Of a stretch of DNA of 64,000 nt, positions 45,845-54,055 are shown one piece after another. The notes below the pieces were generated by a model. It ran no database searches and had not been told where the DNA came from. It worked only from the letters and a program-made list of their open reading frames with translations. Position 1 is the first letter of the stretch; each line of letters starts with the position of its first letter. Source of the DNA: Marivita sp. S6314 (GTDB taxonomy: Bacteria > Pseudomonadota > Alphaproteobacteria > Rhodobacterales > Rhodobacteraceae); NCBI RefSeq assembly GCF_023015985.1, contig NZ_JALKAO010000002.1, forward strand, positions 186,001 through 250,000, in the 5' to 3' direction. The translations under genes were made by a program, and so were the position numbers.

Positions 45845-47158
45845 TCAGCGATTGGCGCTTTCGAACCGGCGCAGCAACGCATCGCCGCGCTCTTTCGCGC
45901 TGTCCATCGCTTCCTGGGCTGTCTTGTCACCGGCCCAGATTGCTTCCAGCTCTTCATCAATGATGCCGCGGATCTGGTCGAACGATCCAAGGCGCAGGCC
46001 TTTGGAGTTTGCCGTCGGCTCCTTCGCCGTCATCTGGATCACGGCGATGTCTGTCCCGGGGTTTTCATCGTAGAACCCGGACGCGCGCGTAGCCTCGCCC
46101 GCCGCTGTGGTGATCGGCAGATACCCGGTGTCCTGGTGCCATTTCGCCTGCACGTCCGAGGAAGACAGGAAGGCCAGGAATTCGCCAACACCTTTGTACT
46201 CTTCGGCCTCATGCCCTTCGAGAACCCAGAGCGACGCGCCACCGATGATGGTGTTTTGCGGCGCGTTGCCGACGCCTTCCCAGTAGGGCAGCGGGCGTAC
46301 GTCAAAGTCGAACTCTGCTTCGGCCTTGATCCCGGCATAGCCTGCCGAGCTTTCGGTGAAGAGCGCGCATTCGCCCGCGCGGAAGTTGGCACCGCCTTCG
46401 TTGCGACGACCGGTATAGATGAACTTGCCGTCCTGCGCCCATTCGCCCATCGCCGTCAGATGCGCGACCTGTGCTTCGCCGTTCAGCATCAGTTCGGTAT
46501 CGAGACCGGCAAACCCGTTGTCCTGCGATGCAAATGGCACATCGTGGTAGGCCGAGAAGTTCTCAAGGTGAATCCAGCTTTGCCATGCAGTCACCAGCGG
46601 GCATTCCTCGCCACCGGCCTTGAGCTGATCCAGAACCGCACCGACATTCTGCCATGTCGACAGGTCGGAGTCCGGGTCCACGCCGGCCGCTTGCATCGCG
46701 TCGCGGTTCACCCACAGCACCGGTGTGGATGAGTTGAACGGCAGTGACAGCATCTCGCCATCTGTGGTGGTGTAATACCCCTTGACCGATCCGATATAGG
46801 CATCCGGATCAAAGGTCGCGCCGCTTTCGGCCATCACTTCGAACACCGGCTTCGTCGCGCCTTGGGCCGCCATCATCGTTGCGGTGCCAACCTCGAACAC
46901 CATCAGGATATGCGGCTGTTCACCGGCGCGGAACGCGGCGATCCCTGCGTTGAGCGTTTCGGAGTAGTTGCCCTTGTGGCTTTGAACGACGGTATAGTCG
47001 CTTTGGCTGGCGTTGAACTCTTCGACCTGTGCCGCCACCAATTCGCCCAGACGACCGGTGAAGGCGTGCCAGAATTGCACCTCGGTTGCAGCCGAGGCCG
47101 CAATAGGTGTGAGAACCGTGCTGGACAGGGCCAGCCCTGCAATCAACGTTTTTTTCAT
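45845..47158 (-). CDS. ugpB: sn-Glycerol-3-phosphate ABC transporter binding protein UgpB
   Basis: 437 residues, family length. The signal peptide ends near AASAA; the mature start TEVQFWHAFTGRLGELV is the UgpB hallmark, followed by LPFNSSTPVLWVNRDAM, and FSAYHDVPFASQDNGFAG. It binds glycerol-3-phosphate or glycerophosphodiesters in the periplasm. The ATG at 47158 has GGGAGGAAAC just upstream. Unlike the usual order, transcription must cross the antisense parDE pair to reach ugpAEC. Confidence 0.93.
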   Translation of the reverse strand: MKKTLIAGLALSSTVLTPIAASAATEVQFWHAFTGRLGELVAAQVEEFNASQSDYTVVQSHKGNYSETLNAGIAAFRAGEQPHILMVFEVGTATMMAAQGATKPVFEVMAESGATFDPDAYIGSVKGYYTTTDGEMLSLPFNSSTPVLWVNRDAMQAAGVDPDSDLSTWQNVGAVLDQLKAGGEECPLVTAWQSWIHLENFSAYHDVPFASQDNGFAGLDTELMLNGEAQVAHLTAMGEWAQDGKFIYTGRRNEGGANFRAGECALFTESSAGYAGIKAEAEFDFDVRPLPYWEGVGNAPQNTIIGGASLWVLEGHEAEEYKGVGEFLAFLSSSDVQAKWHQDTGYLPITTAAGEATRASGFYDENPGTDIAVIQMTAKEPTANSKGLRLGSFDQIRGIIDEELEAIWAGDKTAQEAMDSAKERGDALLRRFESANR

Positions 47159-47170
47159 GTTTCCTCCCAT

Positions 47171-47216
47171 GCGCCCTTTTTGCCGGGCGCTGTTGATGTC
47201 GGGCAAGTGGTGCCCG
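47171..47216 (-). promoter_or_regulatory. Two inverted repeats in the ugpB leader
   Basis: GCGCCC (47171-47176) / GGGCGC (47185-47190) and CGGGCA (47200-47205) / TGCCCG (47211-47216) form two short perfect hairpins directly upstream of the ugpB ribosome site. They may be operator or message-protecting structures. The rest of the 171-base gap to the HAD gene shows no clear PHO box. Confidence 0.4.
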
Positions 47217-47329
47217 TGATATGTGGCCGCGCGAGGCGTCCACGATAGAGTTGGTCGGACTTGCATCGTTTTCAAACCCTTTCGACCAGTTGATCCGCCC
47301 CCTGCACATGCCTTGATCCATCGGGCACC

Positions 47330-48226
47330 TCAGGGACGTGTCAAAACGTAACTTGGCGCAATTCCAGAGGCCTTGATGGCGCTTGGAACATCGCTTTCGG
47401 CAAAAAACCCGTACCCGGCGATCAGCGCAGACGCGATTCCTGCCGCATGCGCGCCCAGAATATCAGTGTGCAGGCTGTCGCCCACCATGACAACGCGGGA
47501 TTTGTCCACGTCGCCCAGACGGGCGAACGCGAGATCGTAGATATTGGGGTAAGGCTTGCCAAAAAACTGCGGCGACACAGGCGTCGTCTTGGCCAACCGG
47601 TGCGCGAAATACCCCGGTTCAACCGAAAATCCCGTCTCGCGGGGCGCGACGATGTCCGGATTGCCCACCAGAACGGGCCGTGGCTGCGCGGCCAGTGCTG
47701 CTTCAAGCCGGGCTTGCCGATCTTCGGTCCATGTCGCGCTGCCGATCAGCAGGAACCCCTCTGCCGCGTGATAGGCATCGGGATCATCCAGCAACTGAAT
47801 CGTGCGCACCGGGCCCAAGTCCTCCAACCCGTCGGCATCTCCGCCCATGACGCCCCATAGCCGGTCGTCCTGCGTGCCCAGCGCCGTGGTCAGCGATTGG
47901 CGGCTGGTGACGATATCGACCGGACCAAAGGGATAGCCAAGGCGGCGGTACTTGGTCACCAGCGACGACAACGGAACGCTTGCCGCGTTCGACACCACAA
48001 GCACCGTTTTGCCCGCCGCGATCAGGTCTTCGACCCGGCCTTGAACATCGGGAATGGCGCGTTCGCCAATGTTCAGAACGCCAAAGGCATCCAGCAGAAA
48101 TACATCGAATTCATCGCTCAGGTCGGCCAGCGTCTCGCGATAGACCGGCTCGGCCCGCGCAGACGCAACGTCCGGCAAAACGTCCCGGACCGCTTCATAC
48201 TCGGCAAACGCCTGATCGACCGTCAT
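47330..48226 (-). CDS. HAD-IIA family hydrolase
   Basis: 298 residues. The HAD core shows LLDAFGVLN (nucleophile D46), VVSNAASVP, PYPNIYDLA and the metal motif GDSLHTDILGAHAAG. It looks like the phosphatase group that strips phosphate from small metabolites, but the second Asp of the DxD motif is Phe (F48), the residue that normally acts as acid/base. It starts five bases after the second phnE and ends 171 bases before ugpB, so it sits between two phosphate-compound importers. Confidence 0.85.
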   Translation of the reverse strand: MTVDQAFAEYEAVRDVLPDVASARAEPVYRETLADLSDEFDVFLLDAFGVLNIGERAIPDVQGRVEDLIAAGKTVLVVSNAASVPLSSLVTKYRRLGYPFGPVDIVTSRQSLTTALGTQDDRLWGVMGGDADGLEDLGPVRTIQLLDDPDAYHAAEGFLLIGSATWTEDRQARLEAALAAQPRPVLVGNPDIVAPRETGFSVEPGYFAHRLAKTTPVSPQFFGKPYPNIYDLAFARLGDVDKSRVVMVGDSLHTDILGAHAAGIASALIAGYGFFAESDVPSAIKASGIAPSYVLTRP

Positions 48227-48231
48227 CGAGA

Positions 48232-49047
48232 TCAAATGATGGCACCCCGCACTTTTGCAGAAACCCATTCGCTGAGCACCACGGCGGCAAGAATGACAAG
48301 CAGGATCAAGCTGACTTGCGGCCATGCCAGCACGTTAAGTGAGGCGGACAATTGCAACCCAATCCCGCCGGCCCCGACAAGGCCCAGCACGGTAGATTCC
48401 CGAATATTGATGTCCCAGCGGAACACCGCGATGCCGGCAAAGGCGGGCATGATCTGCGGGACAATGCCATACGCCATGACCTGCCAGCGGGACGCGCCGG
48501 TTGCGGTGATCGCCTCGACCTGGCTTTCGTCGATTTCCTCGATCGCCTCGTAAAGCAGCTTCGCACAGAACCCGATAGAGCGGATCGCAATCGCGATGAC
48601 CCCGGCAAACACACCCGGCCCGATGATGGCAATCAACAGCAGCGCCCAGATCAGCGAATTGATCGACCGTGTAGACACGATAATCAACAGTGCAATGGGC
48701 CGGATGAACAAGGCCGACGGCGTTGTGTTGCGCGCGGCCAGGAATGCCACGGGAACTGCAAGAAACAACGCGATGATCGTGCCCAATGTGGCGATGTTCA
48801 GCGTGTCCCAGATGGGGCGTCCCAGTTGCGTGATGTATTCCCAGCGCGGCGGTGTCGCCCGGGTCCAGATGTCTTCGGCAATGCGCGGGGCATCCCAGAC
48901 AAAGAACCACGTGGTCGATTCCGAAATCCGCTGCCAGCACACCAGAAACACTGCCAGCCCCAAAAGCCAGCCAAACCAGCGCACAAGGCTTTCGCGTGGG
49001 GTGCGACGGCGCCAGTTGATGCCTTCGTCTCGTTCAATGATCGGCAT
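48232..49047 (-). CDS. phnE: Phosphonate-type ABC transporter permease PhnE (second)
   Basis: 271 residues, about six helices. PhnE markers include NTTPSALFIRPIALLIIVSTRS and the EAA-like block IDESQVEAITATGASRWQVMAYG followed by [22 protein letters not shown]. The start overlaps the first phnE stop by one base (TAATG). Two adjacent PhnE proteins are common in PhnCDE systems, acting as a heterodimer. Confidence 0.92.
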   Translation of the reverse strand: MPIIERDEGINWRRRTPRESLVRWFGWLLGLAVFLVCWQRISESTTWFFVWDAPRIAEDIWTRATPPRWEYITQLGRPIWDTLNIATLGTIIALFLAVPVAFLAARNTTPSALFIRPIALLIIVSTRSINSLIWALLLIAIIGPGVFAGVIAIAIRSIGFCAKLLYEAIEEIDESQVEAITATGASRWQVMAYGIVPQIMPAFAGIAVFRWDINIRESTVLGLVGAGGIGLQLSASLNVLAWPQVSLILLVILAAVVLSEWVSAKVRGAII

Positions 49048-49862
49048 TACTGAACCCTCGCCCTGATGACACCAGACAGGTATTCAAGCGCCATAACGAT
49101 GCCGATGATCAAAAGCAGGATCGCCGCTGCGGTGTCGTACTCGTAGCGGTCAAAGGCGGTATTGAGCGTCGCGCCGATGCCCCCCGCCCCGACAAGACCC
49201 AGGATTGCGCTCTCGCGGAAGTTGATGTCGATCCGGTACATGGACAACCCCACCAGACGCGGCATGACCTGCGGCTGCACACCGTAATTGATCCACTGCA
49301 TCCATTTGGCGCCCGACGCCTTGATGGCCTCGGCCTGAACCTTGTCCATGGACTCGATATCTTCGGCCAACAGTTTCGACAAAAAGCCGATGGTCGCGAA
49401 CGACAGCGTCAGGAAACCGGCCAGGGGGCCAAACCCGAAGATCGCAACCAACAGGATCGCCACGATGATTTCCTGCAACGCGCGACTGACCGCAACAATG
49501 CCCCGGCAGATCATATAGACGGGCAAAGGCGCGATGTTACGCGCCGCACCAAGACCAATGGGGATCGAGATCAGGATCCCCACAACCGATGCGGCCACCG
49601 TCATCACGATGCTTTCCAAAAGCCCGCCCCAGATGTCACCAGCCCGCGACACGAAATCCGGCTTGGTGAAGGCAAGGACAAACTGTGCGCCCCGATCAAG
49701 GCCTTCATAGACCCGGGACCAGTTCACATCGATCGTCATGAAAGAGGCGATCAGATACGCGACGAACCCGATGATCAGGGTCCAGCGCAGGGTCGGGTTC
49801 GGGACGAAACTCGGCTTGCGCCATTTCGTGCCCAACATATCGTCCAGTTCACGATGGCTCAT
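49047..49862 (-). CDS. phnE: Phosphonate-type ABC transporter permease PhnE (first)
   Basis: 271 residues, same length as its partner but clearly divergent. It shows [19 protein letters not shown] and [20 protein letters not shown], with [20 protein letters not shown] in the middle. The ATG overlaps the phnC stop by four bases. It forms the membrane channel with the second PhnE. Confidence 0.92.
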   Translation of the reverse strand: MSHRELDDMLGTKWRKPSFVPNPTLRWTLIIGFVAYLIASFMTIDVNWSRVYEGLDRGAQFVLAFTKPDFVSRAGDIWGGLLESIVMTVAASVVGILISIPIGLGAARNIAPLPVYMICRGIVAVSRALQEIIVAILLVAIFGFGPLAGFLTLSFATIGFLSKLLAEDIESMDKVQAEAIKASGAKWMQWINYGVQPQVMPRLVGLSMYRIDINFRESAILGLVGAGGIGATLNTAFDRYEYDTAAAILLLIIGIVMALEYLSGVIRARVQ

Positions 49863-50653
49863 TCCGCGGCCTCGATATCGTCTTCGTCTTCGATCTTCTC
49901 GATCGTGGCTTCCCAGTCTTCCTCGCCGTAAATCTCGGTCAGTTTGTCTGGTGTCAGACCTGTGGGCAGACCGTCATAGACGATCTCACCAAAGCGCAGG
50001 CCGACAACGCGGGGCACGAACATCTGCGCCAGCGCCACGTCATGAATGTTGATGATCGCCGCCAGTCCGCGCTCCTGACACAGCTCGGTGATCAGGCGCA
50101 TGATCTGGCGCGATGTTTTTGGATCAAGCGATGCGGTGGGCTCATCCACCAGCAACAGCTTGGGGTTCTGGATCAGCGCCCGGCAAATACCGACCCGCTG
50201 ACGTTGCCCGCCGGACAATTCGTCCGCGCGCTTGTCGGCCATGTGCAACAGACCCACACGGTCCAGCAGGCGAAACGCCTCGTCCACGTCCGATTGCGGG
50301 TATCGCCGCAGGAAGGACCGCCAGAAGCCGACATAGCCCAGTCGCCCCGACAGCACGTTTTCCATCACCGTCAGCCGTTCGACCAACGCATATTCCTGAA
50401 AGATCATGCCCATTTCGCGCCGGGCTTTGCGCAATGCGCCGGAACTGAGCTTCGACAGGTCCACATCATCCAGCAGGATCGCGCCCCCGGTGGGTTCAAC
50501 CAACCGGTTAATGCACCGGATCAGCGTCGATTTCCCGGCCCCCGACGGGCCGATCAGAGCCAGAACCTGGCCTTTCGGCACTTCGAGATCGATGGATTTC
50601 AGGGCCTGGTCACCTGTTTTATAGGTCTTAACCAGCTTGTTTAGGCGCAGCAT
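49859..50653 (-). CDS. phnC: Phosphonate-type ABC transporter ATP-binding protein
   Basis: 264 residues, PhnC-like. Walker A is GPSGAGKST near 34-42; the Q-loop region reads [24 protein letters not shown], a PhnC feature; signature [11 protein letters not shown]; Walker [17 protein letters not shown]. Acidic C-terminal tail. It follows phnD after a 65-base gap that holds a strong hairpin. Confidence 0.94.
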   Translation of the reverse strand: MLRLNKLVKTYKTGDQALKSIDLEVPKGQVLALIGPSGAGKSTLIRCINRLVEPTGGAILLDDVDLSKLSSGALRKARREMGMIFQEYALVERLTVMENVLSGRLGYVGFWRSFLRRYPQSDVDEAFRLLDRVGLLHMADKRADELSGGQRQRVGICRALIQNPKLLLVDEPTASLDPKTSRQIMRLITELCQERGLAAIINIHDVALAQMFVPRVVGLRFGEIVYDGLPTGLTPDKLTEIYGEEDWEATIEKIEDEDDIEAAE

Positions 50654-50677
50654 ATCATGCCCCTCGTAAGGGTGGGT

Positions 50678-50701
50678 GACAGGCCCCGTGCAGGGCCTGT
50701 C
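50678..50701 (-). terminator. Hairpin between phnD and phnC
   Basis: Nine-base arms GACAGGCCC (50678-50686) and GGGCCTGTC (50693-50701) with a six-base loop, 17 bases after the phnD stop and without a T-run. Typical of intercistronic hairpins that keep binding-protein mRNA more abundant than the transporter mRNA. Confidence 0.65.
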
Positions 50702-50718
50702 GTTTCAGAACAACGCGA

Positions 50719-51693
50719 TTATTCGCAGGCGTAGCTGACGCCATTGGCAGAATCGATCTGCCGGATCACCGCCCAGAATTCCTTGTAGTTCATCGGAAGG
50801 AACTGACCTTCGTTGGACTTCGAGAATTCTTCCTCAAGCGACGTGCCTTCCCATGGGAAGTTGATGAACGCATCACGGATCTGTTCCTGCAATTCCGGCG
50901 TCAGATTGTGTGCCGTGCCATAGCCCGTCGTCGGGAAGGTCTGCGAGGTGTAGATCGAAACGATCTGGTCCTCGGACACAACGTCCCGCGAGGTCATGCG
51001 GTGCAGAACCGAATTCGCGATGGCCGCTGCCGGGTAGTCCTTGTTCGCAACACCCAGGATCGAGTTGTCGTGCTTGCCGGAAAAGACCGGTTCAAAATCA
51101 ACCTCTGCTTCCATCCCGTATTCGCTTTTCAGGATCGCGGACGGTGCCTTGAAACCTGAATTCGATGTCGGCGAGGTAAACGCCATCTGTCCGCCCTTGA
51201 TGTCTTCGACCTTTTCGATACCAGAGCCCGGATAGGTGATGATCTCCATCTCGTAGCCAAAGCTGCCATCGGTCGCCGCCATCAACGCGAATGGACGGAA
51301 CCCCGCACAGTTCACGGCCAGCGGGTTGGATCCTGTGTTGAAGCCCGCAACATGCAGACGCCCCGACCGCATCGCTTCAATCTGGGCTGCGTTACTTTGC
51401 ACGGGGAAGAACACAACATCCTTGCCGGTTTTTTCCGACAGGTGGTCAATGAAATCTGCCCAAGCCGCGGCGTAAACGGCCGGGTCTTCCACCGGGGTGT
51501 AGGCAAACACCAGTGTGTCCGGATCGACCAGTTCGGACGCATCCGTTGGGATATCGGCCACAAGATCGCCGTCGACGTCGCAATAGCGTTCGTCCAGATC
51601 GCCGCGCGGGCAATCCTGCGCAGAGGCTGCGCCCCCAAAGGCCATAAACGCTGCAACAGACGCGCTCAGCACAAGTTTCGAATTGATTTTCAT
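50719..51693 (-). CDS. phnD: Phosphonate-type ABC transporter binding protein
   Basis: 324 residues with a signal peptide (cleavage near ASAQD). After a Cys-containing N-terminal stretch (CPRGDLDERYCD) the PhnD core has LVFAYTPVEDPAVYAAAWADF, HVAGFNTGSNPLAVN, FTSPTSNSGFKAP and FSGKHDNSILGVANKDY. It binds a phosphonate, phosphite or similar phosphorus compound in the periplasm. No C-P lyase or phosphonatase gene is in the window. GGGAGG precedes the ATG. It is the first gene of phnDCEE. Confidence 0.92.
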   Translation of the reverse strand: MKINSKLVLSASVAAFMAFGGAASAQDCPRGDLDERYCDVDGDLVADIPTDASELVDPDTLVFAYTPVEDPAVYAAAWADFIDHLSEKTGKDVVFFPVQSNAAQIEAMRSGRLHVAGFNTGSNPLAVNCAGFRPFALMAATDGSFGYEMEIITYPGSGIEKVEDIKGGQMAFTSPTSNSGFKAPSAILKSEYGMEAEVDFEPVFSGKHDNSILGVANKDYPAAAIANSVLHRMTSRDVVSEDQIVSIYTSQTFPTTGYGTAHNLTPELQEQIRDAFINFPWEGTSLEEEFSKSNEGQFLPMNYKEFWAVIRQIDSANGVSYACE

Positions 51694-51765
51694 TGGTCTT
51701 TCCTCCCGGGTGATACGGCGTTTTCGCCATTTTATTGGATGGTCCGTGTTACAGTCGTGTGAATG

Positions 51766-52575
51766 TCAGTCGGCGGTCTCCAGGGTTACGTTCGATACGT
51801 CCAGTGCCGCCAGCAAAGCGCCGCTTGGCTTTTGATCCACGATGATCGTTGTAAGGTCTTCCAGTGCGCTCACGCTCGCAAGTCCTTTTTTGCCGAACTT
51901 CTCAGAATCGATCAGCAGATGCCGGTGCGACGCCCGACGCAGCATGACCCGCTTGACCGCCGCAAAGCCGGTCACTGACTCGCAGGGGCCTTCTTCGGTC
52001 AGACCGGACGCGCCGATGATCGCGTGATCGACATAAAACCGCGACAGGAACTCAAGCGTTTCGGTGCCGATCACGGCGGATTCGGCGGGTAGGTACTGGC
52101 CGGGGCACAGCAACACGTCACACACCCCGTGGCCCAGCGTCATCGCAACGGGAATCGAATTGGTCACCACGGTGCAGGGCGTTTCGAGATAGGCCAGTGA
52201 CCGCGCCATCTGGATCGTGGTCGCCCCCGAATCGATCATCACGGTTTCGCCCGCATTGATCAGGCGCGCCCCAGCCAGCCCGATCCGCTCGCGTTCGCGC
52301 GTGCGGGCGTTCACCCGTTCGTCAAGGCTGGGGTAATGGCCCTGTGACGGCGCCGACGCGCCACCATGGGCCCGGTTGATAAACCCGTCTTCAGCCAAGG
52401 AATCCATATCGCGCCGGATTGTTTCGGTCGACACGCCAAACCGCTTCGACATCTCACTGATCCGGACATGCGGGCTCAGCTTCAGCTCAAGAAGAATCTG
52501 CCGACGCCGGTCAGATTTCTTGAGCCGCCGCGACCCGTCCGGATCCTGAAATTTGCGCAGCTTGTCTTTTGGCAT
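51766..52575 (-). CDS. DeoR/GlpR-family transcriptional regulator
   Basis: 269 residues: N-terminal DeoR helix-turn-helix (RRRQILLELKLSPHVRISEMSKRFGVSTETIRRDMDSL; the recognition helix is STETIRRD) and a C-terminal sensor domain of the sugar-phosphate isomerase type (VMIDSGATTIQMARSL, FAAVKRVMLRRASHRHLLIDSEKFG). DeoR proteins bind phosphorylated sugars or polyols as signals. It lies just upstream of phnD on the same strand and faces the AfuA-like gene across 451 bases, so it probably controls both. The ATG at 52575 has CGGAAC upstream. Confidence 0.9.
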   Translation of the reverse strand: MPKDKLRKFQDPDGSRRLKKSDRRRQILLELKLSPHVRISEMSKRFGVSTETIRRDMDSLAEDGFINRAHGGASAPSQGHYPSLDERVNARTRERERIGLAGARLINAGETVMIDSGATTIQMARSLAYLETPCTVVTNSIPVAMTLGHGVCDVLLCPGQYLPAESAVIGTETLEFLSRFYVDHAIIGASGLTEEGPCESVTGFAAVKRVMLRRASHRHLLIDSEKFGKKGLASVSALEDLTTIIVDQKPSGALLAALDVSNVTLETAD

Positions 52576-53026
52576 TTGTTCCGATGGCAACAAGTTTGAG
52601 CAAGGATTGTGGCTTTTCCACCTGTATTGCAACTAATTTTGTTGCTTATGCCTCGGATTGGTGGTGATGCTTGGGGCAAGACAAGGATTGATGCGACCGG
52701 TGCACGACGAAAAACCCCATCATCTGCGCAAGGACAGGCTGCTAAACCTGCTGGGTACTGCGTGCTGTTGCGTGCGGACGCGGCGGATCGCGAAAGGCCC
52801 CGCCGCATGATTGACCGGGCACCCCGCCACATCCGGGTCACCACCCCGACTATTCGGCTCGGCCAGAGAACTCTTTTGGTGACCGCGCCGCAAAAGATCG
52901 GCTACGACTTAGACACAAGAGCCAAACAGAACCCCATGCGCCACCGGATTACGGCGATGACATGAGGCACAGGGAATTGGCCGGATCGGCAATGTCGAGC
53001 AAAGACAGACACCTAGGGAGGACACC
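52576..53026. promoter_or_regulatory. Control region with GCAAC/GTTGC repeats
   Basis: This 451-base divergent gap contains GCAAC at 52587-52591 and an inverted pair GCAAC (52629-52633) / GTTGC (52641-52645) around an AT spacer, close to the regulator start: a candidate autoregulatory operator. A strong GGGAGG ribosome site precedes the gene at 53027. I found no canonical PHO box. An open frame of about 118 codons at 52609-52965 has no coding support. Confidence 0.4.
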
Positions 53027-54052
53027 ATGAAAAAACTTACAACAACGCTTCTATCGTCAGCACTTGCGCTTGGCGCATCCATGACGGCGGCGCAGGCCGA
53101 CAAACTGACGTTCTATTGCAGCGCGCAGGAAGACTGGTGCCAGTTGATGGCCAACAGCTTTCAGGACGCCACCGGCATCGATGTCAGCATGACTCGCAAA
53201 TCCTCGGGCGAAACCTTTGCGCAAATCCGCGCCGAATCCTCGAACCCGCGTGGCGATGTCTGGTGGGGCGGCACCGGGGACCCGCACCTGCAAGCAGCCG
53301 AGGAAGGCCTGACGATGGAATACGTCTCGCCGATGCGCGATCAACTGCATCCGTGGGCGATCAGCCAGGCGGAAAGCGCGGGCAACAAGACCATCGGCAT
53401 CTATTCGGGCGCTTTGGGCTATGGCTACAACACAGACCTCGTTGCGGCCAACAACTTGCCGGAACCATCCTGCTGGAAAGACCTGCTCAAGCCGGAATAC
53501 AAAGGCCATGTGCAAATGGCGAACCCGAATTCCTCGGGCACGGCCTACACCACGTTGGCCTCCATGGTGCAGATCTTTGGCGAAGACGAAGGCTTTGAAT
53601 TCATGAAAGGCCTGCACGCCAATATCAACCAGTACACAAAGTCAGGCTCTGCCCCGATCAAGGCAGCGGGTCGTGGTGAGAACACTATCGGCATCGTCTT
53701 CATGCACGACGCTGTGGCGCAAGCGGTGTCTGGCTTCCCGATCAAGGTGGTCGCGCCCTGCGAAGGCACCGGTTACGAGATCGGCTCTATGTCCATCATC
53801 GACGGCGCGCGCAATCTGGATGAGGCCAAGCAGTTCTACGATTGGGCCTTGTCGGCTGAGGCACAGAACCTTGCCCTGCAAGTGAACGCGTTCCAGGTGC
53901 CATCGAACAAGGGTGCCGAAACATCCCCGTCTGCACCTGACATGAGCACGATCAAGCTGATCGACTACGATTTCAAAAAGTACGGATCGTCCGACGAACG
54001 CAAGCGTCTGCTGCAGAAGTGGGACGAAGAAGTCTCGGTCCTGCCGCAGTAA
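53027..54052 (+). CDS. AfuA-like ABC binding protein, probably for phosphorylated sugars
   Basis: 341 residues with a signal peptide (cleavage near AAQA). The mature protein begins DKLTFYCSAQEDWCQ and has RKSSGETFAQIRAES and DVWWGGTGDPHLQAAEEG. The fold is that of FbpA-type ferric-iron binders, but the Tyr-Tyr iron pair is replaced by H227-D228 (VFMHDAV), and a Glu lies at 251. As I recall, AfuA of Actinobacillus uses His, Asp and Glu at equivalent spacing to bind hexose phosphates. Iron remains possible but less likely. Confidence 0.86.
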   Translation: MKKLTTTLLSSALALGASMTAAQADKLTFYCSAQEDWCQLMANSFQDATGIDVSMTRKSSGETFAQIRAESSNPRGDVWWGGTGDPHLQAAEEGLTMEYVSPMRDQLHPWAISQAESAGNKTIGIYSGALGYGYNTDLVAANNLPEPSCWKDLLKPEYKGHVQMANPNSSGTAYTTLASMVQIFGEDEGFEFMKGLHANINQYTKSGSAPIKAAGRGENTIGIVFMHDAVAQAVSGFPIKVVAPCEGTGYEIGSMSIIDGARNLDEAKQFYDWALSAEAQNLALQVNAFQVPSNKGAETSPSAPDMSTIKLIDYDFKKYGSSDERKRLLQKWDEEVSVLPQ

Positions 54053-54055
54053 CCT

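Noticed and set aside
51700-51780. PHO-box-like CTGACAT...CTGTAAC upstream of phnD
   Set aside because: The two half-sites are imperfect and their starts are 15 bases apart instead of 11, so it is not a credible PhoB site.
52609-52965. Possible 118-residue protein in the DeoR/AfuA gap
   Set aside because: No domain, no ribosome site, and its composition does not look coding.
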